From contig CALGUK010000033.1 in the NCBI GenBank assembly GCA_937920235.1, forward strand, positions 1 through 64,000: 64,000 bases of DNA, read 5' to 3'. Numbering within the stretch: position 1 is the first letter of the stretch; each line of letters opens with the position of its first letter. A program made the position numbers and the translations under genes. The DNA comes from an uncultured Clostridia bacterium (GTDB lineage Bacteria; Bacillota; Clostridia; Oscillospirales; Acutalibacteraceae). Under the pieces are notes generated by a model that did not search any database, was not told where the DNA came from, and saw only the letters and a program-made list of their open reading frames with translations. Shown in pieces: positions 41,328 to 50,178 of this stretch.

Positions 41328-41333
41328 ATACGT

Positions 41334-41367
41334 TACAGCGGGGCTTTTGCTCCGCTGTATGTTTTTC
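41334..41367 (+). terminator. Intrinsic terminator after the YhaM-like gene
   Basis: ACAGCGG (41335-41341) pairs with CCGCTGT (41352-41358), extended inward by GC pairs, with GTTTTTCTT behind it. Confidence 0.8.
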
Positions 41368-41423
41368 TTAATGAATTCTTAATAATTTAACTGATTTTTT
41401 CTTAAAATCATTTTTGGTACAAT
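41365..41423 (+). promoter_or_regulatory. Direct repeats and extended -10 of the response regulator promoter
   Basis: TTCTTAA occurs at 41365-41371 and again at 41376-41382, 11 bases apart, with a partial TTAACTG at 41387 and another TTCTTAA at 41399-41405. Eleven-base direct repeats are the usual binding arrangement of OmpR/PhoB-type regulators. Downstream is TGG-TACAAT (41415-41423), an extended -10, with no good -35 (T-run), as expected for an activator-dependent promoter. Probably autoregulatory. Confidence 0.5.
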
Positions 41424-41442
41424 TTTCTCGGAGGTTGAAAGT

Positions 41443-42138
41443 ATGTATAATATTCTTGTTTGTGACGATGAAAAAGATATAGTCAATGCGCTTGATATTT
41501 ATCTTAAATCGGAGGGGTATAACACAATTCTTGCCTACAACGGTAACGAAGCCGTTGAAAAGGTAAAAACGGAAGATATCCATTTGGCACTTCTTGACAT
41601 TATGATGCCTGTTTCAGACGGTATAACTGCAATGGTGAAAATTCGTGAAATTACCAATATTCCAGTTATTCTTTTGACGGCAAAAAGTGAAGATACCGAC
41701 AAAATTTTAGGGCTTAATGTCGGTGCAGATGATTATATTACAAAGCCTTTTAATCCTGTTGAGGTTATGGCAAGAGTCAAGTCGCAACTTCGCCGATATA
41801 TGATGCTTGGTGGCGGCAAGGCAAATGAGCAGTCAATAGTTATTGGTACATTAGAACTTGACGACTCTACAAAAACAGTAACTGTTGACGGCGAAAAAGT
41901 ATCGCTCACACCGAAAGAATATGAAATACTGTATTTTTTGATGCAAAATGCAGGTAAAGTCTTTTCTCCGAAAGAAATCTATCTGAAGGTATGGAAGGAC
42001 AATCCCTACGGCGCAGAAAGCACAGTTGCAGTACATATAAGACACCTTCGCGAAAAAATTGAAATCAACCCTGCCGAGCCCCGCTATTTAAAGGTTGTAT
42101 GGGGTCAGGGGTATAAGGTGGAAAGAGGTGTCAAATAA
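41443..42138 (+). CDS. OmpR-family response regulator
   Basis: A 231-residue two-domain regulator. The receiver domain (1-120) has the acidic pocket CDDEKD, the phosphoacceptor Asp in ALLDIMMPVSDG (about 51), LLTAK and YITKPFNP with the conserved lysine (about 101). The C-terminal winged helix (about 135-229; LTPKEYEILYFL, TVAVHIRHLREKIE, RYLKVVWGQGYKV) binds DNA. CGGAGG precedes the ATG. The stop overlaps the kinase start by one base (TAATG). Direct repeats upstream suggest it regulates its own operon. Confidence 0.95.
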   Translation: MYNILVCDDEKDIVNALDIYLKSEGYNTILAYNGNEAVEKVKTEDIHLALLDIMMPVSDGITAMVKIREITNIPVILLTAKSEDTDKILGLNVGADDYITKPFNPVEVMARVKSQLRRYMMLGGGKANEQSIVIGTLELDDSTKTVTVDGEKVSLTPKEYEILYFLMQNAGKVFSPKEIYLKVWKDNPYGAESTVAVHIRHLREKIEINPAEPRYLKVVWGQGYKVERGVK

Positions 42139-44192
42139 TGAAAATGAAAAGTAATTTTACGATTAAATGTATTGCCGTCGTTCTCTTTGCGGTCTTTTTG
42201 ACTTCTTTGTTGTTGTCAGTCGTGTGTCTCGTTTTCGGAATAAGTGCAGGCGCATTTACATCAGGGATTGAACAAAAGGAAGGTAAAGAAAATATTTTAC
42301 AGAGTATGTTGCAGTATCCTGCAGTGATGATAAGATCGGATTTGAGAAATTATGCCGAGCTTGAAGATATACCCTTTGAGAATTACAATATTTATAAGTC
42401 TGAAAATGTCTTATATGAAATTTATGATGCTGAGGGAAAAGTGATTTATTCTGATTTGGACGGTACCGAAGGCGATATTTGTATTTATGATGAAGTCACT
42501 TTTTCATTTCTGAAAGAAGAATACAGAGATTCTGAACTGATTTATGAGGAAAACTCGTTGACGTATTCTACGGATTACGGTGAAAATGCAACTGCTGTTG
42601 ATACAAATTCGGTTAAAAATACGGATAAATATTACGAAGAAAAAAGCTATTCAATCAATATTTATCTTAAAGAAGAAATGACAGCAAAAGATAATTTTTA
42701 TTATTGTTCTGAATTATTCGATTATATTGCAGAGCATAAAACAAGCCTGACAATTACTTCGGTAATTTCTTTAATCCTTTCCGCCGTAATGTTCATTTTC
42801 TTAATGTGTGCATCGGGTCACAAGGATGGTGTTGAAGAAATTTATATCTCCCGCTTTGACCGTTTCCCTGTTGACATTATGTCTGTTGCTTATATTGGCT
42901 TGACAATATTGCTCGGAGCAGCTGTAATATGGTTATTTGATGAATTCTCGGCACATTATTTCCCATCAATGAGCGTTGTTGTTCCGTTTGTAGCCGGTCT
43001 TTGCGTTTTCGGTTTTGTGATTGATTTTATACTCCTGATAATTCTTTCAATGACTACAGCTGTCCGACTTAAAACACGCACATATATAAGGTCAACGCTG
43101 ATCTTCGTAGTGCTCAATTTCCTTTTTAATCTCTTAAAACTGATTTGGAAAGGTGCAGTTAAATTCTTCAAAAAAGGCTTTAGCTTCACAAACAGAGTTT
43201 TGCACAAAATTCCTTTTATATGGAAAACGATTATAACTGTTATCGTTATCAGCTTTTTGGAAATACCTGTATTTATTATTTCCTTCGACACCGGTTTTCC
43301 TTTTTGGTTTTTTGTCAATATAGTCTTGAGTATTGCTGTAATCTTTGTGGCAATTCTTCTTAAAGATATTAAAATCGGAACAGAAGAAATAGCAAAAGGA
43401 AATATCTATAAGAAAATCAATACAAAATATATGTTTTTTGATATCAAAGAACACGCGGAAAATATTAATAATATAAATAACGGAATTGCAAAAGCAGTTG
43501 AGGAGAGGATGAAATCCGAACGGTTTAAAACAGAACTCATAACTAATGTTTCCCACGATATAAAAACACCGTTGACATCCATTATCAACTATGTAGATTT
43601 GCTTGAAAAGGAAAAAATTGAAAACGAAACCGCGAAAGAATATATTGATGTGCTGTCACGACAATCCGCAAGACTTAAAAAGCTGATTGACGATTTGCTC
43701 GAAGCTTCAAAAGCATCAACTGGAAATCTGAGTGTGAACCTTACACAGCTTGAACTGGGCATTTTGCTTTCGCAGGCACTCGGTGAATACGAGGAACGCT
43801 TCCGAAAAAATAATCTGCAGATAGTTCTGAATAAACCCGATGATATGTTGATTGTGATGGCTGATAACCGTCATATCTGGCGAGTGCTGGATAATATTCT
43901 CAATAATATTGCAAAATATGCTCAGCACGATACGAGAGTTTATATTGATGTAACCCGTAAGAACAAAATTGCTGAAATCAGCTTCCGCAATATTTCAAAA
44001 GAGGCACTCAATATCTCGGGTGACGAGCTTATGGAACGCTTTGTGCGTGGTGACAGTTCAAGAAATACGGAAGGAAGCGGACTCGGACTTTCAATAGCAA
44101 AGTCCCTTACCGAATTGCAAAAAGGCAAGCTGGATATTAAGATTGACGGCGACTTGTTCAAAATTATTCTTGTATTTCCGTTAAGTGAATAA
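42138..44192 (+). CDS. Sensor histidine kinase, multi-pass membrane
   Basis: A 684-residue kinase paired with the upstream regulator. An N-terminal membrane segment (about 8-35) and an outside sensor region rich in Glu, Asp and Tyr (about 40-195) are followed by six or so further hydrophobic segments between about 198 and 402, more than usual. The HisKA box has NVSHDIKTPLTSIINY with the phosphorylated His near 472; the HATPase part has an N box near 575-590 (DNILNNIAKYAQ) and GSGLGLSIAKSL near 650. The signal is unknown; multi-pass sensor parts often serve envelope-stress sensing. Confidence 0.94.
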   Translation: MKMKSNFTIKCIAVVLFAVFLTSLLLSVVCLVFGISAGAFTSGIEQKEGKENILQSMLQYPAVMIRSDLRNYAELEDIPFENYNIYKSENVLYEIYDAEGKVIYSDLDGTEGDICIYDEVTFSFLKEEYRDSELIYEENSLTYSTDYGENATAVDTNSVKNTDKYYEEKSYSINIYLKEEMTAKDNFYYCSELFDYIAEHKTSLTITSVISLILSAVMFIFLMCASGHKDGVEEIYISRFDRFPVDIMSVAYIGLTILLGAAVIWLFDEFSAHYFPSMSVVVPFVAGLCVFGFVIDFILLIILSMTTAVRLKTRTYIRSTLIFVVLNFLFNLLKLIWKGAVKFFKKGFSFTNRVLHKIPFIWKTIITVIVISFLEIPVFIISFDTGFPFWFFVNIVLSIAVIFVAILLKDIKIGTEEIAKGNIYKKINTKYMFFDIKEHAENINNINNGIAKAVEERMKSERFKTELITNVSHDIKTPLTSIINYVDLLEKEKIENETAKEYIDVLSRQSARLKKLIDDLLEASKASTGNLSVNLTQLELGILLSQALGEYEERFRKNNLQIVLNKPDDMLIVMADNRHIWRVLDNILNNIAKYAQHDTRVYIDVTRKNKIAEISFRNISKEALNISGDELMERFVRGDSSRNTEGSGLGLSIAKSLTELQKGKLDIKIDGDLFKIILVFPLSE

Positions 44193-44195
44193 AAT

Positions 44196-44233
44196 AAAAC
44201 AGCGTTGTGTTCCTATGAACATAGCGCTGTTTT
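44196..44233. terminator. Bidirectional terminator
   Basis: AAAACAGCG (44196-44204) pairs with CGCTGTTTT (44225-44233), continued by TGTGTTC/GAACATA around a CTAT loop. It serves the kinase and the convergent trmL. Confidence 0.85.
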
Positions 44234-44248
44234 CGTCATATATTGATT

Positions 44249-44755
44249 TTACTGCTGATCAGCCCAGTTATAGTTTCTCAGCTCTCCGCTTTCAAGCAAC
44301 TGAGGATAATCCCACTGCCTCAATGTTTCATATACACCTATGGCAACCGCATTTGACAGATTAAGGCTTCTCGCTTCGTCAATCATAGGAATTCTCACAC
44401 ATCTGTCCGCATTCTCAAAAAGCAGTTTTTCAGGCAGCCCTGCAGTTTCTTTGCCAAATACGAGATATGTATTATCGGGGTATTTTATATCAGAGTGTCT
44501 TTTTTGTGCTTTTGTTGAAAAATAGAAAAAGTTGCCGCCTTTGTTTTTTTCAAAAAACTCTTCCATAGTGTCATAATATGTAATATCAAGCAAATACCAG
44601 TAATCAAGTCCTGCTCTTTTAAGCTTTTTATCATCGGGAGTGAATCCCATTTTGCCGACCAGATGCAGCCTGGCACCTGTTGCGGCACAGGTTCTCGCAA
44701 CATTACCCGTGTTTTGCGGAATTTCAGGTTCAACCATTACAATATTCAATGTCAT
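44249..44755 (-). CDS. trmL: tRNA (cytidine/uridine-34-2'-O)-methyltransferase TrmL
   Basis: A 168-residue SPOUT methyltransferase that methylates the ribose at position 34 of leucine tRNAs; the CAA tRNA-Leu in this window is a classical substrate. Motif 1 VEPEIPQNTGNVARTCAATG (about 6-25), HLVGKMGFTPDDKKLKRAGLDYW, VFGKETAGLP (about 100) and IPMIDEARSLNLSNAVAI (about 125) form the trefoil-knot signature. AGGTG precedes the ATG at 44755; the frame could extend three codons to 44764. Confidence 0.95.
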   Translation of the reverse strand: MTLNIVMVEPEIPQNTGNVARTCAATGARLHLVGKMGFTPDDKKLKRAGLDYWYLLDITYYDTMEEFFEKNKGGNFFYFSTKAQKRHSDIKYPDNTYLVFGKETAGLPEKLLFENADRCVRIPMIDEARSLNLSNAVAIGVYETLRQWDYPQLLESGELRNYNWADQQ

Positions 44756-44907
44756 ATCCATCACCTTGATTTAAAAAAATTTCCGAATAAAAGTATAACA
44801 TTTTTAGAAATATTTTAAAATACAATTTGATAATTTTTTTAGCTTTCCTTCAAAAAATATTATTGCTCATAGAAATTTGAGCAAATAAAAAAGAAGGAGG
44901 AAGAAAA

Positions 44908-45087
44908 ATGGATAATAAAAAGGTTGCGAAGGCGGTCGGTGCAGGTATGCTCGCAGGTACAGCTGCAATGGCATTAACAAACACGATGGCAGACAAAAAC
45001 ACAAAGAAAAAAATGAAAAAGACTGCTAAAAAGGCAATGAATACCGTCAGCGATGTGGTTGAGAATGTGAATAAGATGATGAAGTAA
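44908..45087 (+). CDS. Small Lys-rich protein (59 aa)
   Basis: A 59-residue frame with a near-perfect AAGGAGGAAG ribosome site. A small-residue rich segment (KAVGAGMLAGTAAMALTN, about 8-25) is followed by a run of lysines and a helix (about 26-59; ending VENVNKMMK). It may be membrane-associated through the first segment. It resembles small glycine-zipper/YtxH-like proteins in style, but no family is certain. It starts 4 bases before the deacetylase gene and shares its transcript. A TTGCTCA/TGAGCAA hairpin lies just upstream (44863-44884). Confidence 0.7.
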   Translation: MDNKKVAKAVGAGMLAGTAAMALTNTMADKNTKKKMKKTAKKAMNTVSDVVENVNKMMK

Positions 45088-45090
45088 GGT

Positions 45091-45975
45091 ATGAAAACGA
45101 AACCTTATATTACAGCGGTATTGTTACTGCTCAGTGTTTGCCTGATGCCGTCCTGTGCGGCGCTTATGACACCCGATTATGAGCCGATTTCGGATATATC
45201 CACAACGGAAAGGAAGAAAGAGGAGTCGCCTGAAACCTCGGTTACACCTGAGCCAATGGGAGAAACCAATATGTCGGAGGAGAAAAAGTCTCACAGCTAC
45301 GGCGTCGCAAAAAACGGAAAAGCTCACGAAATTTCAATAAACGCACAAAGTTATTTCGATAAAAACAATTTCAATGCGTTTTGTCTTGACACAAAATCAA
45401 AGGAAAAGGTTTTGTATCTGACCTTCGACTGCGGCTATGAAAACGGATACACATCGAAAATTCTTGATGTTTTAAAAGAGAAAAATGTAAACGCTGCTTT
45501 TTTCTGCACGTTGCCGCAGGTTAAGGAAAATCCCGATCTTATAGGAAGAATGATTGATGAAGGCCATATCGTAGGTAATCATTCGGTGACACATCCTTCT
45601 TTTGCAGAGATCAGCGTAGGAAAGATGACAGAAGAAATTGAGGGTATGAAAAACTATCTTGAAGATAATTTCAATTACAGCGAGCCATATTTCAGATTTC
45701 CTAAGGGAGAATATACAGATACAGCGCTGAAAACCGTGGATTCATTGGGATATACAAGTGTGTTCTGGTCGTTGGCGTATGCTGATTGGAATATCGATAA
45801 TCAGAAAGGCGAGAAATATGCTTTTGATACGGTCATTTCAAGGCTGCATCCGGGTGCGGTAATACTGTTACATTCCGTTTCACCTGATAATGCAAACGCA
45901 TTGGCTGATATAATTGATGAGGCTCACAGACAAGGATACGAGTTCCGATCGCTGAGAGATTATATGTCGAATTAG
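45091..45975 (+). CDS. PdaA-like polysaccharide deacetylase, lipoprotein
   Basis: A 294-residue NodB-fold deacetylase. N-terminal signal ending near LMPSC (Cys about 22) suggests a lipoprotein processed by LspA, followed by a Ser/Thr/Glu-rich linker (about 30-75). Catalytic motifs: LTFDCGYENGYT (about 109; the PdaA/delta-lactam type rather than DD), GNHSVTHPSF (about 166), RFPKGEYTD (about 206) and VILLHSVS (about 269). PdaA enzymes act on muramic acid to form cortex delta-lactam in spores; the SASP gene next door fits. Exact substrate is inferred. Confidence 0.9.
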   Translation: MKTKPYITAVLLLLSVCLMPSCAALMTPDYEPISDISTTERKKEESPETSVTPEPMGETNMSEEKKSHSYGVAKNGKAHEISINAQSYFDKNNFNAFCLDTKSKEKVLYLTFDCGYENGYTSKILDVLKEKNVNAAFFCTLPQVKENPDLIGRMIDEGHIVGNHSVTHPSFAEISVGKMTEEIEGMKNYLEDNFNYSEPYFRFPKGEYTDTALKTVDSLGYTSVFWSLAYADWNIDNQKGEKYAFDTVISRLHPGAVILLHSVSPDNANALADIIDEAHRQGYEFRSLRDYMSN

Positions 45976-46070
45976 CAAAAATTTTCAATAATATTAAATG
46001 ATAAAAGACTAAAACTACTATTGCAAACGCAATTGATATAAAAGATTATTTTGATAAGGGGTGTATTGGA

Positions 46071-46265
46071 ATGTCAAGAAACAGTAAGAACGTAGTACCT
46101 GAAGCTCGTGAAGCTCTTAACCGCTTCAAGATGGAGGCTGCTTCAGAAGTAGGCGTAAATCTTAAGCAGGGCTACAACGGTGACCTCACTTCTAAGCAGG
46201 CAGGTTCTGTTGGCGGTCAGATGGTTAAAAAGATGATTAAGTCATACGAAGAAAATATGAAATAA
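46071..46265 (+). CDS. Alpha/beta-type small acid-soluble spore protein
   Basis: A 64-residue SASP that coats and protects spore DNA. The two conserved blocks are visible: ALNRFKMEAASEVGVNL with the GPR cleavage region (about 17-33) and LTSKQAGSVGGQMVKKMI (about 41-58). It would be degraded on germination by the GPR encoded at 38166. AAGGGGTG is the ribosome site. Expression is expected in the forespore under sigma G, though I could not place a confident sigma-G promoter. Confidence 0.95.
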   Translation: MSRNSKNVVPEAREALNRFKMEAASEVGVNLKQGYNGDLTSKQAGSVGGQMVKKMIKSYEENMK

Positions 46266-46285
46266 CATTATTTCGTAAAATTAAA

Positions 46286-46323
46286 GAACCCGACGGGAAA
46301 TATCCTGTCGGGTTCGGTTTTAC
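46286..46323 (+). terminator. Intrinsic terminator after the SASP gene
   Basis: GAACCCGACGGG (46286-46297), loop AAATAT, CCTGTCGGGTTC (46304-46315) with one G-T pair, then GGTTTTA. A 12-bp stem. Confidence 0.85.
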
Positions 46324-46413
46324 CGGTCACTTTTCATTATCCGATAAGTGAATACTGAAAAATATATTAAAAATGTTTTTTACAAATTGGAAATAAAAAA
46401 TTATAAAAAACTA

Positions 46414-46442
46414 TTGGAAAATCAAACAGAATGTTATATAAT
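46414..46442 (+). promoter_or_regulatory. Promoter for hprK-murB-rapZ-whiA
   Basis: TTGGAA (46414-46419), 17 bases, TATAAT (46437-46442), about 38 bases before the hprK start. Confidence 0.6.
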
Positions 46443-46479
46443 AACTTAAATATGTTTTTATAAAGGGGAGATATGCGTT

Positions 46480-47448
46480 TTGGCATCTAAATATTCTGTC
46501 ACCTTAGAAAAAATTATAAATGAATTCGGCTTTGAAACAATATATTTACCCTGTGACGCATCAGAAATTTCTATCACGTCCCAGGAAGTGAACAGACCCG
46601 GTTTGTTGCTTGCGGGTAATGATAAATATTTTGATCCTGCCCGTGTGCAGTATCTCGGCTTTTCCGAGTTTGAGTTTGTCAAGTCCTTCAGTAAGGAACA
46701 GCAACTTGAATGTATGGAAAGACTTTTCAGTAAACAGCCGTCGGTTGTTATTATAACAAGAAGCATGGAGCCGCTTGACGGAATGGTTGAATATGCTGAA
46801 AAATATCGTGTTCCCGTTATCAGAACAGCTGAGGCAACATCAGCAAGCATGTCAACTCTTATTTACTTTCTCGGAACTGCTCTGGCACCGCGTATTACCC
46901 GCCACGGAGTTCTTGTTGAGGTTTACGGTGAGGGTGTGCTTATAGTAGGTGACAGCGGTGTCGGAAAAAGTGAAACTGCAATCGAACTTATAAAAAGAGG
47001 TCACCGTCTTATTGCCGATGATGCTGTTGAAATCAGAAAGGCATCTGCAAAAACACTTGTCGGCTCTGCACCGGATAATATCCGTCATTTTATCGAGCTT
47101 CGAGGAATAGGAATTATAAATGCACGTCGTATTTTCGGTATGGGTGCCGTTAAATTAACAGAAAAAATAAATATGGTTATTCAGCTTGAACCCTGGGACA
47201 GCTCAAAGGTATATGACCGAATGGGACTTGATAATGAATACATAACCATAATGGATGTAAAAATACCGTTGACGGTTGTTCCTGTCAAACCGGGACGAAA
47301 TCTTGCCGTTATCATTGAATGTGCCGCAATGAATAACAGACAGAAAAAAATGGGCTATAATGCTGCTCGTGAGCTTCTTCATCATTTGGGTATGGATGAC
47401 GGCTATGAGCCGAAGGCACAGGAAATTGATATCTGGCAAAATTATTGA
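46480..47448 (+). CDS. hprK: HPr kinase/phosphorylase
   Basis: HprK phosphorylates HPr on Ser46 in response to sugar status, the switch for carbon catabolite control in Firmicutes. The 322-residue protein has a variable N-terminal domain (1-130) and the catalytic P-loop domain with VGDSGVGKSETAIELIKRGHRLIADDAVEI (about 155-184, shown in part as Walker A GDSGVGKSE) and LRGIGIINARRIFG (about 208). The start is TTG, ten bases after GGGGAG. First gene of the hprK-murB-rapZ-whiA run. Confidence 0.95.
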   Translation: MASKYSVTLEKIINEFGFETIYLPCDASEISITSQEVNRPGLLLAGNDKYFDPARVQYLGFSEFEFVKSFSKEQQLECMERLFSKQPSVVIITRSMEPLDGMVEYAEKYRVPVIRTAEATSASMSTLIYFLGTALAPRITRHGVLVEVYGEGVLIVGDSGVGKSETAIELIKRGHRLIADDAVEIRKASAKTLVGSAPDNIRHFIELRGIGIINARRIFGMGAVKLTEKINMVIQLEPWDSSKVYDRMGLDNEYITIMDVKIPLTVVPVKPGRNLAVIIECAAMNNRQKKMGYNAARELLHHLGMDDGYEPKAQEIDIWQNY

Positions 47449-47471
47449 TTAAACAGAAAGAGGGAGATTCA

Positions 47472-48377
47472 GTGTATAAGGACATTGCATTATTTGCTGA
47501 AAAAAAAGGTGCAGAGGTTATAGAAAATGCACCTATGAGTAAATACACAAGCTTCAGATGCGGCGGAAATGCAAAATTGCTGATTATTCCCGACTCAGCG
47601 GACACTCTTAAAGATATTCTTGACTTTTGTGGCGAAAAAAGCATAACTCCTTTCGTTATGGGAAACGGATCAAATCTGCTTGTAACCGATAACGGTATTG
47701 ACGGTGTTGTAATTAAACTGGGTAATCCGATGTCGAAAATCAAATTGCTTGACGATACAACGATATATTGCGAAGCAGGAGCAGGACTCAAATCAATATG
47801 TATGTTTGCTCTTGAAAATTCCCTTTCCGGATTGGAATTTGCTTACGGTATTCCGGGAACGCTCGGCGGTGCGGTATATATGAATGCGGGAGCATACGGC
47901 GGAGAGATGAAGGATGTTCTTTATTCCGTTGATCACATCGATGTAAACGGTAATAAGGGAACTCTTACAAAGCAGGCGCTTGACCTTTCATACCGTCACA
48001 GTGCTTATTCGGATAATGGCTTTGTTATTACTTCTGCAATTCTCAAGCTTAAAAAAGCTGATGCTAATGATATAAAAGCTCTTATGGATGAAAACCTTCA
48101 GAAAAGAAAAGATAAACAGCCGTTGGAATATCCGAGTGCAGGCAGTACCTTCAAAAGACCTGTCGGATATTTTGCGGGAACACTTATTCAGGAAAGCGGT
48201 CTTAAGGGTTATACCGTTGGCGGAGCAAAGGTGAGCGAAAAGCACGCAGGCTTCGTTATAAATAAGGGCGGCGCAACCTCGGATGATGTTATCGCCGTTA
48301 TAAATGATGTGCAGAGAACCGTTAAAGAAAAATTCGGAGTAACGCTTGAAACAGAAGTTAAAATTATAGGCGGATAA
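47472..48377 (+). CDS. murB: UDP-N-acetylenolpyruvoylglucosamine reductase
   Basis: MurB reduces UDP-GlcNAc-enolpyruvate to UDP-MurNAc, an early cytoplasmic step of peptidoglycan synthesis. Type II MurB motifs are present: KYTSFRCGGNAKLL (about 24), VMGNGSNLLVTD (about 59), FAYGIPGTLGGAVYMNAGAY (about 110-129), YRHSAY (about 165) and PSAGSTFKRP (about 218) with the catalytic serine. The start is GTG at 47472, with GAGGGAG six to twelve bases upstream; the frame itself opens earlier at 47445. 301 residues. Confidence 0.96.
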   Translation: MYKDIALFAEKKGAEVIENAPMSKYTSFRCGGNAKLLIIPDSADTLKDILDFCGEKSITPFVMGNGSNLLVTDNGIDGVVIKLGNPMSKIKLLDDTTIYCEAGAGLKSICMFALENSLSGLEFAYGIPGTLGGAVYMNAGAYGGEMKDVLYSVDHIDVNGNKGTLTKQALDLSYRHSAYSDNGFVITSAILKLKKADANDIKALMDENLQKRKDKQPLEYPSAGSTFKRPVGYFAGTLIQESGLKGYTVGGAKVSEKHAGFVINKGGATSDDVIAVINDVQRTVKEKFGVTLETEVKIIGG

Positions 48378-48390
48378 AGGAGATATACAG

Positions 48391-49251
48391 ATGCAGCTTG
48401 TAATTGTTACCGGTATGTCAGGCGCAGGAAAATCAAGAGTTATGGATTCATTGGAGGATATCGGATTTTTCTGTGTTGATAATATGACACCAATACTTAT
48501 ACCTACATTCGTTCAGATTCTCAAGGATTCGGCAGAAGTCAGAGAAAAGGTTGCCATTGTTGCAGATGTAAGACTCGGCGACTCCTTCTCTCATTTGTTT
48601 GCGGCACTTGATGAGTTGAACAAAATGAATTGTGAATACAGGGTGATGTTTCTTGACGCGGATAACGATGTTATTTTGCACAGATATCAGGAGACAAGAA
48701 GAAAACACCCTTTATCAAACTTCAATGAAACTACTTCACTTCAGGAAATAATCGTCAAAGAGCGTGAAATGCTGAAGCGCGCTCGTGATGCTGCAGATTT
48801 TGTGATAGATACATCGTTCCTCACAACAGCACAGTTAAAGGAACGTGTTGCAAAATTGTTTGCTGACGACATTTCGGGAACAATGAAGATAACTGTTATG
48901 TCGTTCGGCTTCAAATACGGAGCACCCAAGGATTCTGATCTGGTTTTTGATGTGCGTTGCTTACCGAATCCCTTTTATATCCCCGAACTCAAACATAAAA
49001 CAGGATTGGATAAGCCGGTTCGTGAATATGTTATGAGCTTTGACGAGGCAAAGGGGCTTGAGCCGAAACTGGTTGACCTTATTACATATCTCATCCCGTT
49101 ATATCTAAGTGAGGGGAAAAGTCAGCTTACAATTTCTGTTGGCTGCACGGGCGGTAAACACAGATCGGTAGTATTTGCCGAAATCGTTTATAATGCAATA
49201 AAGGACAAGGGCTACAGTGTTTCTGTGTCTCACAGAGACATAAACAGATAA
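48391..49251 (+). CDS. rapZ: RapZ/YvcJ nucleotide-binding protein
   Basis: A 286-residue P-loop protein: VTGMSGAGKSRVMDSLEDIG (about 5-24) is the Walker A segment, with VRLGDSF in the middle and the C-terminal KYGAPKDSDLVFDVRCLPNPF and SVGCTGGKHRSVVFAE (about 247-262) characteristic of RapZ. In E. coli RapZ controls glmS via small RNA; in Firmicutes (YvcJ) the role is unclear, linked to competence and UDP-sugar binding. Conserved neighbours murB and whiA. Confidence 0.95.
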   Translation: MQLVIVTGMSGAGKSRVMDSLEDIGFFCVDNMTPILIPTFVQILKDSAEVREKVAIVADVRLGDSFSHLFAALDELNKMNCEYRVMFLDADNDVILHRYQETRRKHPLSNFNETTSLQEIIVKEREMLKRARDAADFVIDTSFLTTAQLKERVAKLFADDISGTMKITVMSFGFKYGAPKDSDLVFDVRCLPNPFYIPELKHKTGLDKPVREYVMSFDEAKGLEPKLVDLITYLIPLYLSEGKSQLTISVGCTGGKHRSVVFAEIVYNAIKDKGYSVSVSHRDINR

Positions 49252-49263
49252 GGAATTTACAAA

Positions 49264-50166
49264 ATGTCTTTTTCATCAGATGTAAAAAATGAAATATTAT
49301 GCTCAGAGATAGAAAATCCGTGCTGTCGTCACGCCTTTGCTTACGGTATGATGCTCTTTTCAAGAGGCTTTTCTTATTACGATATGTTTCTTCTGACCGA
49401 ACATTGTAAGGTTGCCGAAGCGTACTGTGAAATGATGGAGCAGGTGTGCAAAGTGACTCCGAGAATGGTTAAGTCAGATTCGGGGAAAATAAAGGTTGAG
49501 GTCACCAAAAAAGAGGATAGACAAAAGGTTATTGAAACATTCGGTTACGACAAAAGGAAAGGAACCTCAAGATTGAATTGGGGCAATATTGCGGATGAGT
49601 GCTGTAAGGCGGCATTTCTCAAGGGAGCATTCCTGACTTGCGGTACGGTGAATGATCCGAATAAGAACTATCATCTTGAATTTGTTGTTCCGTATCTGAA
49701 TCTGAGTAAGGATTTAAGAAGGTTTATAGATGACCGCGACGAGCTGAATGTCAAGTCGAAAATTATAACGCGTAATTCCAATCACGTCATTTATTTTAAG
49801 GACAGTGAGTCAATTGAGGATTTGCTGACTGCTATGGGTGCTTTTAATTCTTCCCTTGAAATAATGGGGGTCAAGATGTATAAGGACGTCCGTAATAATG
49901 TCAACAGAAAGCTGAATTTTGAAAGTGCAAACCTTGATAAAACAATTGATGCGGCTTCAAAACAGGTTGATGCGATAATGCATATCAAAAATACTGTCGG
50001 ATTATCCTTCCTCAATGCCGATCTCAGAGAGATTGCAGAGCTCAGACTTGAAAATCCGGATATGTCACTTCGTGAGCTTTGTGAAAATTTAAGCACACCG
50101 ATTTCACGTTCGGGAGTCAACCACAGATTAAAAAGATTGTGCGATATTGCTAAGGAAGTAAAATAA
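49264..50166 (+). CDS. whiA: WhiA family DNA-binding protein
   Basis: WhiA combines a LAGLIDADG-endonuclease-like N-terminal fold (about 20-190, no catalytic activity expected) with a C-terminal helix-turn-helix (about 225-300; LRELCENLSTPISRSGVNHRLKRLC). In Bacillus it influences cell division and chromosome segregation. The start MSFSSDVKNEI and CKAAFLKGAFLTCGTVNDPNK are typical. 300 residues, normal. Last gene of the hprK run. Confidence 0.95.
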   Translation: MSFSSDVKNEILCSEIENPCCRHAFAYGMMLFSRGFSYYDMFLLTEHCKVAEAYCEMMEQVCKVTPRMVKSDSGKIKVEVTKKEDRQKVIETFGYDKRKGTSRLNWGNIADECCKAAFLKGAFLTCGTVNDPNKNYHLEFVVPYLNLSKDLRRFIDDRDELNVKSKIITRNSNHVIYFKDSESIEDLLTAMGAFNSSLEIMGVKMYKDVRNNVNRKLNFESANLDKTIDAASKQVDAIMHIKNTVGLSFLNADLREIAELRLENPDMSLRELCENLSTPISRSGVNHRLKRLCDIAKEVK

Positions 50167-50178
50167 GAAGGTGATTTT

